A DNA stretch of 64,000 nt, taken from Haplosporangium gracile (taxonomy: Eukaryota > Mortierellomycota > Mortierellomycetes > Mortierellales > Mortierellaceae). Shown piece by piece: positions 10,915 to 24,400 of this stretch. The DNA lies in contig JAAAUF010000101.1 of assembly GCA_015499985.1 (NCBI GenBank), forward strand, positions 1 to 64,000, given 5' to 3'. A program made the translations under genes and the position numbers. Each line of letters opens with the position of its first letter. Position 1 is the stretch's first letter. The notes beneath the pieces are model-generated. The model did no database searches and was not told where the DNA came from. It saw only the letters and a program-made list of their open reading frames with translations.

Positions 10915-13015
10915 GCAGGTGAAAGTGAATGTTAAATTAAACGAGTTGAATGCGAGATGTGTAATTGAGAAAGAGGGAAGGAAGGATGAGTGTGATGATA
11001 AGTGTGATGATAAGTGTGATGATGAGTGTGTTCGGAGAAGGGAAGATGTAAAAGTGGAGAAAGGAGAAGATAAAGAAGAAAGAAGAAATGCTGTGTCTAA
11101 GAGTAGAAGATAAAGTAGGGGGATGGCGCCAGGTATCTTTTCTTTTGGCGGTGAGTATGTACTACAATGTTGCACGAGGGAGAGTGAGAGGGGATAAGGT
11201 TGTGGATGACAAGTCAGTAATTGATGATTGTCAATGGTGTGTTAAGGAGAAACAGGAGGAGAAGGAGGAAGTAGAAGTAGAAGTAGAAGTAGAATAGGAA
11301 GAAAGAAGAATGAGGCGAAGGAGAAGGAAGGAGGAAGGAGGAATAGAAAAGGCATGAATGCCGATAACCGTTCAGAGCAGTGATTAGTAGGAAGATTGTA
11401 GTGGCGTAGAATAATCCGCCTTTGTTTGGCTCTCGGAAGTACAATCCGTGTGAGTGCGAGTACTAGCAGCCAGTTGACACACTGGAGTGAAATGGTTTCG
11501 GATTCCAGGCACACACAGAACGAGGAGTTTGTTCAGGAGACATTGGTAAAGAAAGTGCTCTCAAACAAATAATTATCAACTTCATGCCAGGAACACAGCC
11601 GCACTTTTTTTCATATTGGGCTAGCTGAACAAGAGACGGTGCCAAGAATAGACTATGCTGTATGGCAAACCAAGGCGAACAACAAGGCGGGGAGGAAGAG
11701 GCATTAGTGGTATCCCTTTCGGGTAGTCAGAGTGACCCGCACTCGATTGAGTGTGTGTGTGTGTGTGTGTTTTTATTTATTTATTTTGTCCGTTGGGCAA
11801 CCATCTGGCATACATGCACCACGCTACCCACACATGAAATGCTTTTATTCCTGACAGAGCAACCAAACCCATCAAGTCTCATCTTACTACATCTCACGGC
11901 GATATTTAATTTTCGCACAGTGGACAAGACCCCCCTTCGTCTTACCTTCCTTGTCCATGTCTCGTTGCACTCTGTCTTGTTCTGTCTGTACCACCCCCAG
12001 TTGCACCTATAAGCTATTGCCTGTCAAAATAAATGCTTCTCTTCTCCTTGATATGCGCATATATGCGCATATGAAGAACGTACTTTTGCTTCGATCTGTT
12101 GCCTTTAACTCTTTTTTTTTTTTAACTCTTTTCCCCTTCCCGCAGAGAGAGAGAGAGAAACCAAGAAGCATCGTTATCGTCATCATTATCATCTTCGCCA
12201 TCATTCCCTATTTCTTGCTTGTCCAAGTAACCTCCATACCACAGTTCCAGATACCCTGCCATCAATCCTCAACAGCAAACTACCCCCATACACCGGTTGT
12301 TTGCTCTCTTACTTCTCTCCATGTGTCATCCTCCTCCTTCTCATTCTCTCTCCTTCTCTGTATACACCCTTTTGACTTTTTTTTTCTTTTTTCTTATGTA
12401 TCTTTTTTTACACTTTTTTTTTCCTCCTTTTCTTCCACCTCTTCCCTTCTCTCACCTCTTCCCTTTCTCTTCCCTTCTTCCCCTTTTCCCTTCTTACATT
12501 ACCCCATTCCTCTCCTCCCTTCCTCATCTCTCCTTTATTCCCTTTTAATTCTCTTTCCTCCACTCCGCCCTCCTCCTCCTTCTCCCTTCCGCTCTCATTT
12601 GTTTCTTGATTACCTTTCCTCATCTATACCCCCCGCTAATCACACCCTTTCGCTCTCCTTCCTAACTCACGACCCCACCCACATCTATACAAGAACTGAC
12701 AAGACCAACGTACTCCCCCCGCCCTCTTCCTCCTTCACCTTCTGTCTTTTTCTTTCTTTCTCTTTTTATTTTTAACGACATATCATAATACGACCGACCT
12801 ATCAACGACACGCAACCACAACACAAGGGAGCCAATACCACCAACAAAAATATCAACCAACCCGACCCAACGTCACCTACTCTTCAAAAGTGTCGCTGCT
12901 CATTCTTAATCAACAAACTACAATACTCTCATTCTCATTTCCCAACGGAAAACAGACACAAAAAACTACAAAAAAAAAAGAGAGAGCGATTGCAGAGTCG
13001 ACCTGAACGAACGAG
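10915..13015. promoter_or_regulatory. Divergent promoter region, arrestin / kinase
   Basis: About 2.1 kb with no supported gene between the arrestin start (10914, -) and kinase start (13016, +). It holds a GTGTGATGATAA 12-bp repeat (about 10988-11030), a GAAGTA hexamer repeat (about 11267-11296), a GT run (11753-11770), a perfect 22-bp palindrome (12051-12072) and a long pyrimidine-rich tract (about 12100-12775), probably the leader or core promoter of the kinase. Long open frames here are low-complexity artefacts. Confidence 0.5.
12051..12072. promoter_or_regulatory. Perfect 22-bp palindrome upstream of the kinase gene
   Basis: Two tandem copies of ATATGCGCAT plus a closing AT make a fully self-complementary 22-mer. 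It lies about 0.95 kb upstream of the kinase ATG, at the edge of the pyrimidine tract. A binding site for a dimeric regulator or a cruciform is possible; no factor is identified. Confidence 0.5.
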
Positions 13016-16000
13016 ATGGGTTCAAACAGACCAGCAGCAAGGAACCAAAGGGCCAAGGTACATACAACACACATCTCCTTTTTTAATATCCCCGCACACC
13101 CTTTACTCTACTCCCGCCCCCGACTCTCGTTATTGGTGCCTTTTTTTTCTTCAAAAGGGAGTTCCCTTTTGAAGAGAGTCCAACCAACCAACGAATCCAA
13201 CCGACCTCCACAGACGCTTATGCTCAAAGTTGAAAAGGATAGCAAACAATCCCGCAATCACCATTTTACACGAACGAACAAATCCAACGAACGAACGACT
13301 TGTTTAACCCAACCAAACAATCAGCGCTTGCGTTCAGTGGCAACGGACAGCGACTAAAACACTATCAAGACTATTACACGAAACGAGCAAACGAACAAAC
13401 GAACAACAACAACTGCACAACCACTCTTGTACACATAGTTTGTTCTTTTTCCGGACATTCGATCCCTTCTCTTCTCTCTCTTCCACCCCTTTTGGACGAT
13501 AAGCATGACGACAGCAAACAGACTACTGCAGCAAGACAAGCTTTGCTTTGCAGTTTAGTCATCTCCATGATTATTGTTTTGTTATTATGTTTTGTTCTTC
13601 TCAAGGGTAGTCGTGTTGACTGGGCTTAAGTATTCATTGTTCCTTCTTTTATGTTGTTGGCCATGTCGGCATTTTGGCTGCCTCCTTTCTTCTTCTTTTT
13701 TTATGCTCCCCTTTTGACTACAAAAGGAACAAAGAAGAGAACAACAACAAACAACGCAAACAACAAACAACAACAGCAAGGATAGTTCTCTCGCTTATTT
13801 TGACTCGTTGTTTTCACATACCTTTTGCAACACATACACACACATGCATACACGCAAGGACTTACGCTCACTCAACACGGGAAAAAGACAACATCAGGAA
13901 CTGGATAGGATAGGGGGGGTCGAGCACATTTCTAGGAAATGTCAAAACAAAAAACTAACCCTGCTCCTATCAATTGATTCGTATGCTTTGTCATCTTTAT
14001 CATTAGCTTGCAGCAGACTTGAATGACCTCTTCAAGGATCTACAGTCGAACCAGGTAAAGACCGTTGGCAACTACCATCTCGGTCAATTAGTCGGTCAAG
14101 GTAATCAAAAACATCCAATTCATGCCTTACGACATCTTATCCTATCATTCTTTCTTTCACTATCTTCATTGCTTTGCGTTCGCTGATGCTCTTGCTCTCG
14201 ATAATTGCTTTCTTTGCATGATTGGGATTGGTTATCGGCTGTACGACATCAACTTCAACAGCATCGACAACAGAAAGCGAGGGAAAAGGGAAGCAGTGAG
14301 GAAAAAAAACAGAGCTGAGTGTCCGTGTACACAGTGATAAATATGCCATCTTAGTGACAACCTTGCCTGCCTACTCTCAAGAGAGACTTTAAAGCACATG
14401 TCGGATAGGAGTGGCTCTGAACAAAAGAAGGAAAACAACGAGCAAAATAAGAAACAGGAGTAAAGCTGACAGTCAACGAGGGGGAAAAGGTACATGGAGA
14501 AGTCGCATCTTATGCCAAGAGCAGCATGAGGAAAAAAAGACGAGGGTCCGGCATTTGCGGTGAGCTTTTCATCTCTTCTGGGCTTCTCATATCCCCTGCA
14601 CATCACCATTTCATCCAACGGTTAAAAGCGAAAATACGTGAGCCAACGTCCAAGCGAGAAAGGAACAAAGAAAAGAAAAAAGAGAGAGCATTGGTGATGG
14701 GCGCTCACTTTCATATCCTCGTTTTCACTCTCGCACATACATAGAAAAACACTAATCCAACTCACATTAAAACGTGCTCTCACTCGGCTGTCTTTCACTA
14801 GGCACATATGGCAAGGTCAAGCTAGCAACGCACGCATTGACAGGACAGCAGGTCGCAGTCAAGATTGTAGCCAAGTCCCATGCAGCCATTATCACCAGAG
14901 AGATCTACCATTGGCGCTGCCTGACACACCCCTATATCGCCCATCTACACGAAGTCCTCACCACAGAGTCCAAGATCTACCTGGTGACAGAGTATTGCCC
15001 CAAAGGAGAGCTCCTCGAGGCTCTTATCCGAGATGGTCGTTGTAAACCCTCGTTGGCAAAGCGGTGGTTCCGGCAAATCTGTCTAGCGATCCAATACTGT
15101 CATTCTCGCAAGATTGTCCATCGAGACCTCAAGCTTGAGAACATTCTGCTGGACAGCCAGAATAATATCAAGCTCATCGACTTTGGGTTCACAAGGGAGT
15201 GCGAATCCAAGAAGCTGCTCGAGTCCTACTGCGGCTCTGCAGCCTATACGGCCCCCGAGATCATTGTTGGCAAAAAGTATTCCGGTCCAGGTAAAGTAAC
15301 AAAACGCGCATTCCAAAGGAGAACGGACAGAGATGAAAGACAGAGAACGGAAGCTCAAAAATAAGGAAACCTCCCCCCCCCCCTCCCCAATTTACTGTCA
15401 AGAGAATGAGAATGGCGTTGTTAACCTGGCTGCAACAAAAAAACGAAAGGAGCTGTAAAGCATGCTCTCTACCTCTCTCTCCTCCCTTGGGTTCTCTCTT
15501 CCTACCTTTCTGCCCTCTCCCATTACGTTTCATCCAATGCGGGCCCTTACACTTTTCTTTTTCGCCCCCACTTCTGCCAGTTGTTACTACTGGTTATGCT
15601 CACATCCTATATTTGCTCTCTTTTTTACTTCCTCACTTCTTCACTATGTGGTTACATTACAATAGAGGCCGATATTTGGTCTTTGGGCGTCATTCTTTAC
15701 ACGCTTCTAGCAGGTTACCTGCCCTTTGATGACGATAATGAAACCGTGGTCCAGGATAAGATTGTGGACCTCGATTATGAAATACCCAACGAGCTCTTCT
15801 GCAAAGGTAAGGAAACAACTCCTTCGTTTTGTTTGTGTTTGTATACCCCTGGATTTTTTTATGGCTGAATTCTGTACAAAATATAATGACCAATATCTGT
15901 TGTACCCCGCCCTTCCCCTGTTTCATTTATGAACCCCTTTGTCCGTAATAGACGCTCAGGATTTGATTCAGAGTATATTGAAGGAAGACCCCAAGGAGCG

Positions 16001-19000
16001 GTTTACAATTGAGCAAATCTTGGCTCACTCTTGGTGGATGCCCCGTTCAGACGACGACGAGGAAGGCGGCGGCAGTGGTGCAGCAGGCGAGGGCGATGGA
16101 AAGCTGTCGATGGAGCAACAGGACGCGTATACAGGACACGGACGCCAAGGATCTTTAACGAAACGCGAGATTCACCCAGTTGCCAGCCAACGGCCCGGCG
16201 ATATTTACTATGGATCAGGATCACCCCAGTTCCCTTCGCCCTTGGCACAATACCCTTATGGCGCCTGGGGTAGTCAGTCACCTTATACATTTAACCCCGT
16301 GGGCGACATGTTAAGGGCCTCTTCACCGGGAGGACCTCCAGTACCTTCGCCAATTTCATCACCTCTGCCGTCACCCTCGCCGATGGTGAACAAAAGTTTT
16401 CCACGTTTCGAATCTGCAGGGGCTATGGATGGCAATGGATCAGCAGGCGCACGGATAGGAGGATCAGGATCAAACTTTTTCCCAGCCAACTCCTTTGAAC
16501 AACGACTTCTCTTGGTCCTTGAGAAGATTGGTTTCAACCCCGAGATCTTTTCAAAATCGGTCCCCGCCCAGTCATGCGATCCAGGATACGGTCTTTGGTG
16601 TCTTCTCTTGGAACAAGTGAAGCAGCGAGCGATCGACAATGGAACGTCTCTGGATTGGGAGCAGAGTATTGCTCTGGTAGAGACAGCTACTTTGACCGGA
16701 GTTGGGTCAACTGGCGGAATTCCTAACGGCGCGCTAGCGATGATGGGGGAGGGTGGCAAGAAGTCACCTCGCCCTATGTCCGATCCTAGTCCGACGTCAA
16801 GTCAAGTCAACCTGTTGCTTCCTCAGATCAGCATACAACAACAAACATACCCTATTTATTCTCATCAACTGCAACAGGAACAACAGCAACAGCAACAACA
16901 GCAACAGCAGGAAAACTCGGAACTACAACGTCAGGCGGTGGAACTGAAGGAGCTGTTGGACAAGTACAAGTTAGAGGCCGAGCTGCTCAAGATGGAGAAG
17001 CAACAGTTGGAGAAGGAGAAGGAGAAGAACCGTCTTGCAGAGGTTCAGGTCAATAAGGTCCATCCCTTTGAGATGAAGGAGTTGCCTCCCATTTCCGCTG
17101 AGGCTCTCTCTGGAGCAGCAGGAGCGGGTCACATCAAGACTGAGCGACCGGTGCAGGATAGTGGGGTCTCTGTCTCGACTTCGTCAACACCACATTCGTC
17201 CTGGGAGCTGACGGAGCGGGATGGGCCAACGATGCACGCTGAAAGACCCCGTCGGAAAAGTAAAGGAATTCTCCATTCTCTCAAGGATCGTTTCTTCAGC
17301 AGTACAGGAAGCGATGTCGACCCTCACTCTGGACATGCATCGCCATACCCTCCATCGCCTATCCCGCCCAAGGCGTTCACGGGATCTCCTTCGTCTTCGA
17401 CCAACTCTGGGACAACCTATGCTTCACCCAAACCATTACCAGCTCCACCAGCACATCCTTATCCACATTTGTTACAGCATCCTACGGCTCATTCCCCTCT
17501 TAGCGCTGTGTCGTACAAGTCTGCCAGTACGAGTTCGCTAGCAATCGAGAATGGACAGTCGACTACCCATTCGGTGGCTGCCCGCGCTGCCGCCTCGTCC
17601 GAACAGCTCTCAACACTCGACCCTCATAACCACAGCATCAGTCAACATCTGGATCTAGACATTTCTTCTGCCTCTCATAAGAAGGGCGGATTTATGACCT
17701 GGATCTCTGAGAGCGCTTCAGGAACTGTTTTGAACAAGACACCCGTTGTTCAGAACACTGCCAAGGTACCAAAGAAAATCAACGGCCGATCCTACTCGAC
17801 TGCAGAGGCCTTTGCGGACCCTTCTTCGGTGAATGTTAGTGGTGGATCGACCAAGAGTCCATCATCATCCTCGGAAGAGAATCGACCTCAGATTCCTGCC
17901 ATCCCTGCCAGTTTCTTTCAGCCTATTTGGAAGTCGAACAATGGAGATGGATCAGTTCATGGATCATCGTCCTCATTACCCTCAAATAATGGTTCAACGT
18001 CATCTTCTACACTGGCAACATCGGCACCGTCTGGAATGAGCATTCGTCAGCGACTCGCCTCCTTTTCGTCTTCCACCGCCAAGATCACACCAGAGGAGAG
18101 ACAACGAGCGACCGCGGCGGCTGCTGCAGCGGCTGCTCTAATCGCTCAGCCTTCTTACCCTGAGCGCGCTCATTCGCCTTCACCGCCTTCGTCTCCTCGT
18201 GGCCCGGTCGGCTCGAGTGCTTTAGCTGCCTTGGGCGGAGCGACTCCTAGGCACCACCGCCAGGATGATGAGATCAATGAGATTGTTGCAGCAGCTGTGG
18301 CTGCAACCGCTAGCGCGCACCTGAAATCCAGTGGATCCCGCAAGAAGAACATTGGCGCATCTTCTTCCAGTTCAAAGAAGGTCAAGTCTGCACAGCAAAA
18401 GATGGAGCGAACAGACACATATCACTCTACGACCAGCACCAGTTCGACCGCAACGGCGACGAGCATGACTTCTGGCAGCACATTAGTGAGCCATTCTCGA
18501 CGCGTCTCGGATGCCTCCAAACGACAGGCATCAGCACCTTCGCTTCAAATCCCATCACTTGCAAATGGAACTGGAGCCTTCTCGGGTATTCTCAAGGACA
18601 CTGGAGCTAATAAGGATGTCACTCGGAAACCTTCAATCAAGGCGTCCAAGGCCTCGATGCCCTCGTTGATGACCGCATTCTCGTCATTCAAGCCCTCCAA
18701 ATCTGCACCGTCGTCGCCTGTCGTCAACTCACCCTCTCGCTTCTCTCGTCAACAACCACCACAGGATTCAGTACACCCACCCCCATCACCGTCTGTCGAT
18801 GCTATCTATACAACCAGGCCTAGCAGATCATCGCGGGTTAGTCAAGAAAGCTCCACATCATCGATTATCAGCGGTCGATCAAGAGCCATGTCGAATGCAA
18901 TGGAGAGACCATTGCCTCCTCTGCGCCACCAGGACGGCCATGCAGATGCTGCTCCTTTGCCACCTCTCAAGACTTTTGGTGATGGAGTGGTCATTCAGGA

Positions 19001-21155
19001 GCATGAAGTCCGGCCCAAGAAGCGGACCACCAGCCGAACCAGCATCACAGCTGCTTCGCTTGGCAGACGTTCGAATGAGTCGTCAGGATCTCTCATCTCT
19101 GCGGCTGATCGATCAGAACCTTCGAGCCCCCTCACCGCAACCACGTTCGCGACTGCTACAGGAATCACAGGTGGCGCTGCAGGTGGCGGATCTACGTCAG
19201 CGGTGCAGGCAACCAGCCCGACTTCGGCCGTGTCCCCCTCAAAGCGTGCCAGTTTGGGTAGTCTGAGCAGTCGTCGGAGCAGCACCAGCAGCATGCGGGA
19301 TCGCAACATCTTTGGCCTGACGCTGGATAGCGGATCTGGATCGCGAAAGTCGTCGTTGAATCTGTCAAGGACGTCGTTGTCCAAGAATACGTTCCAATCT
19401 CCCTCTGCTTCACCTGGTCAGCCTCGTCGTGGTGTTGAGATGGAACGCGGAGAACGTGAGCGGTATGGGCAGGAGGATTTAATGTCAACAGGAAATGGAC
19501 GCCCCAGTCCATTGGCACCGTCAATTGCGGAGGAGACCCAGGATGATATGTCGCGTCAGCAGGAGTTGATTGGGACGCACTCGCGCACGGGATCGACTCA
19601 GGATGCCAAGAATGCTGGTCGTAAGGAGACTTTCTCCATGAACGCATCTTCACCCGTCTTGCAACCTCGCGGTGTCTCGTCAGCCACTGTTTCCAACGTT
19701 AGTTCGGCTCCCACGACCGTTGTGCGAGCTACCCACGCAGATGCTGTGACCTACTCGCCTTCGATCTCTGCATCATCGTCTTTGAGCCGGGTTGCCCATG
19801 ATTCTAAAGCTGAAGCTGACGCCGCGACGGCTGCTGTTCTATCTGGAGCTGAAGCAGCTTTGAAGTCTAACAAGACTATCGATGATACCGCGGACGTGAG
19901 CTTTGGATCCGAGTCGACAATGCAGCCTCGCTTGGATTTCACGGATGGATGCAGTTTGATTCCTTCCCCTCCACCTTCGCCAGCACCTTTGCGTCCCAAC
20001 TCTGTGCTTAACTCTGCTGCGTCTTCTGCAATCCCGGTCGCTGTTGGATCCCATAACTCAACTTCCAACGCTACCCCTACTGCCGCACCCGCGCCAGCCG
20101 CGCCAATGGCGATGAACAGGAGGTCAGCGATGCTGGAAGAACCCAGAACCAGCCTTTTGTCGACCAGCTACCCACCTCCAAGGACCAGTCTTTCTTACTC
20201 CGCCGGTGCTGCTGCTGCCGTCGCGGCAGCCGCCGCCAACGCCACTGCTTCTTCTACCTCGTCTTCCACCATGTTGGAATCCACGTCCCCACCTTCGCCT
20301 TTGTCCTCCAAGCCTTTGGTCTCGTTCGATCAACACTTCTCGAACCAGGCTAGGATCAAGGAACACCGCGACTCAACCACGCCCCGCAAAGTCGTCAATG
20401 GATTCCAGCCTCTCGCTGCCAAGCGTCTCTCCAAGCCTGGCTGGAACGCGAATAACAATGCGAATAACAATGCGAACAATAGTGCTGCAGAAGGACTATC
20501 AACCTCCCAGCCCAATGAGTTCTTGATGCCCGATCGCCGCGCGTCGCCTTCTCCCCCCTCAGCCATGGACCGCTTCTCGTCTTCGTTCTCGTCCACCCAG
20601 GGGCCTCCCAATGCTTTTGCGGGCCGTAATCGGCGTGGATACCGAAACAGTACGGGATCTATGGCCAATATGACCTTGCAACAGCAGCAGACCTTCCAGC
20701 AACTCCAGAAGGAGCAGCTTCTCAAGATCCAGCAGAACTTGCCTAATGCTGGGTATGAGACCACTGCGGCTATGAAGATTCATGGACCTCGATCCCGGAC
20801 TGGGATGTTCCCTAAGCGCGAGTTGGGTGGTGGATCTGGTGTCGGTAGTGGTGCTCTTGGTGGACTGGGTGGTCTTGGTGGCGCGGGAGTTCCTAGTCAT
20901 CTGGGATCCTCGTCGATTATTGCCGGTGGTGGTGTCAACCACCACAACAACGGTAACCAGAGCCCTAGTTTCGGAACCTTTGAAACTGTCTACGAGTCGA
21001 CTGCTGTTGGGGGAGGTTCATCTAACGGTATTGGTTCAGGGCCTGGTGTTGGCAAGCGAGACTCTTACTCGAACCGTCGTCAGAGTATGGCTACTGCGAT
21101 GGGTAAACGTGCCGGTGCCGCCCCTGCTGCCATCCAGGAAGAAGAAGAGTCTTAA
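13016..21155 (+). CDS. Ser/Thr protein kinase, CAMK group, Kin4-like, with very long disordered tail
   Basis: Five exons (13016-13057, 14007-14100, 14802-15290, 15666-15806, 15952-21155; 5970 nt, 1989 residues). Kinase domain at about residues 33-310: glycine loop [20 protein letters not shown] (lysine), [49 protein letters not shown]. The IDFGF form and PFDDD segment resemble fungal Kin4 (spindle-position checkpoint), but Gin4/Hsl1 or Kin1 kinship is not excluded. The remaining 1650 residues are Ser/Pro-rich with a polyQ-coiled-coil segment (about 16870-17040) and Ala, Asn and Gly runs; no KA1 domain was seen. Introns of 949, 701, 375 and 145 nt are unusually long here. Exon 1 was chosen because [14 protein letters not shown] joins [10 protein letters not shown] in phase across GTACAT...CATTAG. 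Confidence 0.85.
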
Positions 21156-21441
21156 CTTCTTCCCTTCCGTTCTTTCTTTGCTGCCCCCCCCCCCCTTTTT
21201 TTTTTCTTTCGCTTTTATATCTATTGCAAAATTTTGTTCTTTTACACTTTTGTGTTGCTTCTCGTGTCTTTCTATGTACCATATCATGCCTTCTCTCTTT
21301 TTTCTATCGTTCTTTTTCGTTTCAAAACAAAAAAAAAATCGCTAAAAAGCAACACTTTTCACAATCAACCATCGATACTTGTTTGTCAACATGCAGAAAA
21401 GTTGTATTAACAGTAATAATTATGAACAGGAAAAGAAATGT

Positions 21442-24400
21442 TTACAGGCTGAAGCTGTCAGCGGCGGCAGAGGCAGCGGCAGCCAAGGCCTGGAGGGCCT
21501 CAATACGGACGGGCAACTGCTTCTTGAGTGCCAAGAGATCATCGACCGCAGTCTTGATAACATCCGCATCAGCCTTATCCGTCTTCAACTGGCGAACCTT
21601 CAAACCAGCAGCATCGATCTGGGCCTCGAGCTCAACAATCTCCTCGGGCTTGGGGCCGAGGCCGGTCCAGGTAGGGGCGGGCTTCTGTGCAGCGGCGTGG
21701 GCAACGGCCTTGGCCTTCTTGCCAGAGATAGCAGGGGCAGCAGCGGCGGGAGCGGCATCCTTAGAAGCCTTCTCCTTCTTCTTCTTGGCGTCTTTAGCGT
21801 CCTTGGCCTCGGCCTGGGCAACGGGGGCAGCCTTGGATGAGATGGAGGCAGCCTTACCATCAGGGATCAAGATCAAGCGAGCGACGGTGGTGGGAGTAGC
21901 AACGGCGTCAACAATGTAGTATCCCTTGCGCTCAAACTGGATGATATCGCCCTTGTTCAACTCGGCCACATTTCCATCAGCAATAGCCTCAGTCTTGAAC
22001 TCGGTAACAGGGGTCAACAGATCCTTGAGCTCGTCCTCCTCCTCGACCTTCTTCTTGGTAATGAGATAATCATAATCCATCAAGTCAACCTTGACAAGCT
22101 CAGCACCGTCGGCCAACCAGGTCAACTTCTTCTTGGTCTTCTTGAAGTCTCCCTCCAAATGCAACTCGGCATTGACGGCCGTCACAACTCCCTCGGCGTT
22201 CTTCTCGATCGACCGGATGAAAGCGTTACCCCAGTCCATGAGGGTAACCTCCTCATCGACTTCAAGCTCCTTGCAGTCGGCCTGGTCCATCCAGATAGTG
22301 GGTCCATAAGCTGTCTTCTTGTCTCCAAGCGCCTCGTTCTTCTTGTGACGGGGCACCTCCTTGAGAGTATAAGCATCAGCGCCCGCAACAGTGACCTTGA
22401 CCTTGTTGGCAGCCTCGACAGCAGTATGACGCGGGGCAATAGGATCGATCTGCTTACGGTTAACAGCCCAAAGCTTATCCCACTCCAAGGTAATATAGTT
22501 GGTCGACGCACCCTGCATAAGGATATAAGCCTTGAGCGCCTCCATGGTCAAACCACGACGGAGGATACCCCGGATGGTAGGGAAGCGAGGGTCGTCCCAT
22601 CCAGAGACACGGCCCTGGTCGACAAACCAGGTAAGCTTTCGCTTCGACATGAGGGTGTATACAAAGGAAAGACGAGAGTACTCCCAGATGTGGACCTGGC
22701 GAAGTCCGAGGTTGTCGAGGAACCACTGATACTGAGGGTTGCGGTCATGGTACTCGTCGGTACGGAGGGCGTGGGTGACGCCCTCGATTGAGTCGACGAC
22801 GGGGCAGGCAAGATCGTACAAGGGGTACATCTTCCACTGGGTGCTATTTTTTTCAATTTTGAAGATCAAAACACGCGTTAATTAACTTGTCGCCAGATAT
22901 AGACAGCAAACAAACAAATTGTCAACAACATAAAAGTAACTTACCCAGTGCGGGCATGGGGGATGAGGTTGCAGCGGTAGATGACAGGATCACGGAGGGC
23001 CTTGTTAAGGTTATCGACCGAGATCTTGGCACGCAGACAGCAAGTCTGTCCAAACTCAGTAGCGTTCTTCATCTCCTCGAAACGACGCAAGTTCTCCTCA
23101 ACGGATAAGTCACGGCACTGGGAGGCAATACCGTCCATACGCTCAGCACGCATCTGCTCCTGGCCCGTGGTATCACAGTAGGCCTTACCCTCATTGATCA
23201 GCTGAAGGGCATAGTTGTAAATGGTATCAAAGTAGTCCGAGGTATATGTGACGACAGAAGAGTCAATGCCAATCAACAACAAATCCTCCTTGATCGAGTG
23301 CTCGTACTCCTCCTTCTCTTTGCTGGGGTTGGTGTCGTCGAAACGGACAATGAGACGACCCTTGTACTGGTCAGCAAAGTACTTGTTCAACAACGCAGCC
23401 TTGGCGTGTCCAATGTGAAGATAACCTGAGGGCTCTGGGGGGAAACGGGTCACAACCTTGCCCATCTCAGCGCCAATCAAGTTGATATCGAAAGATCCCT
23501 GATCAGCCTTAGCCTATTTTCATTTGTAAATTTAAAGAATGTCCGTGTCAGTTGTTCTGTCGCGAGAGAAAGTTCAGTGCCAGATACCTTCAACAATCCC
23601 AGAGATAAAAAATACGTACAACTTTGGTGCTGTCGTTGGCCTTGGCGACCTCAGCGAGGGCTCCCTCGACGAAAGCCTGGGCAGACATGTGGTTGAACCA
23701 GCGACCGAGGTAAGCACCAAGATCCTTTCCGGTCTTGATCTGACGAGCGAAAATCGCGTTGGCCTTGAGGGCGCCCCAGATGGCGATATCAGCAACTGAG
23801 GGCTTGTGACCGACAAAGTAGCTGCGAAGGGTCAAGTGATGGTTCAACTGCTGAAAGATGACGTCTAAGGTCTTGAAGTCCGAGCTGTTGACAATATCTT
23901 GGCTCTTATCAATAAAGTCGTCCATCTGCAAGTAAAATGGGAAGTATAATAACGAGCGGGTCAGTGGGGCTGGACTCCTGTAAATCATGTACCGTTTTCT
24001 TTACGTGTCGCCTTTTCAGTAAATAGACTGAGAGGAAACACTTACGACGCTGGTAGAGGCAGGATCAGATCCGTAAAGGGTGTTCTTGTGGGAACGAACG
24101 ATGTATCTGAGGATAGCGCTGACGGAGGTCAAAGTAGTTCTATTACGACAAACACGCAACCATGCAAGTTGTCAGTGTATGTGGTGTGTGGGGTCCTATC
24201 TGATATGCAAAACACGTTGTTTTTGCTCTCCCGAGTCGATGCAAAAGAATACGTTGATCAGCCAGTTCAGTTTCATTCCAAGAAAAAGCACATACCCCTC
24301 GGCAGTCAAGGCGACGGTGGCATTGTTGTGCTCGGCAAGGGTGGGAACGTTCTTGTACTCGACCTTGGCAACGGCGGGGTTGTTCAAGGCATGGGCAAGA

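Noticed and set aside
11951..12775. 274-codon plus-strand frame
   Set aside because: Pure Ser/Phe/Leu/Pro translation of a pyrimidine tract; probably promoter or leader.
14122..14349. Small frames inside the second kinase intron
   Set aside because: No splice signals in phase and no domain features; treated as intron.
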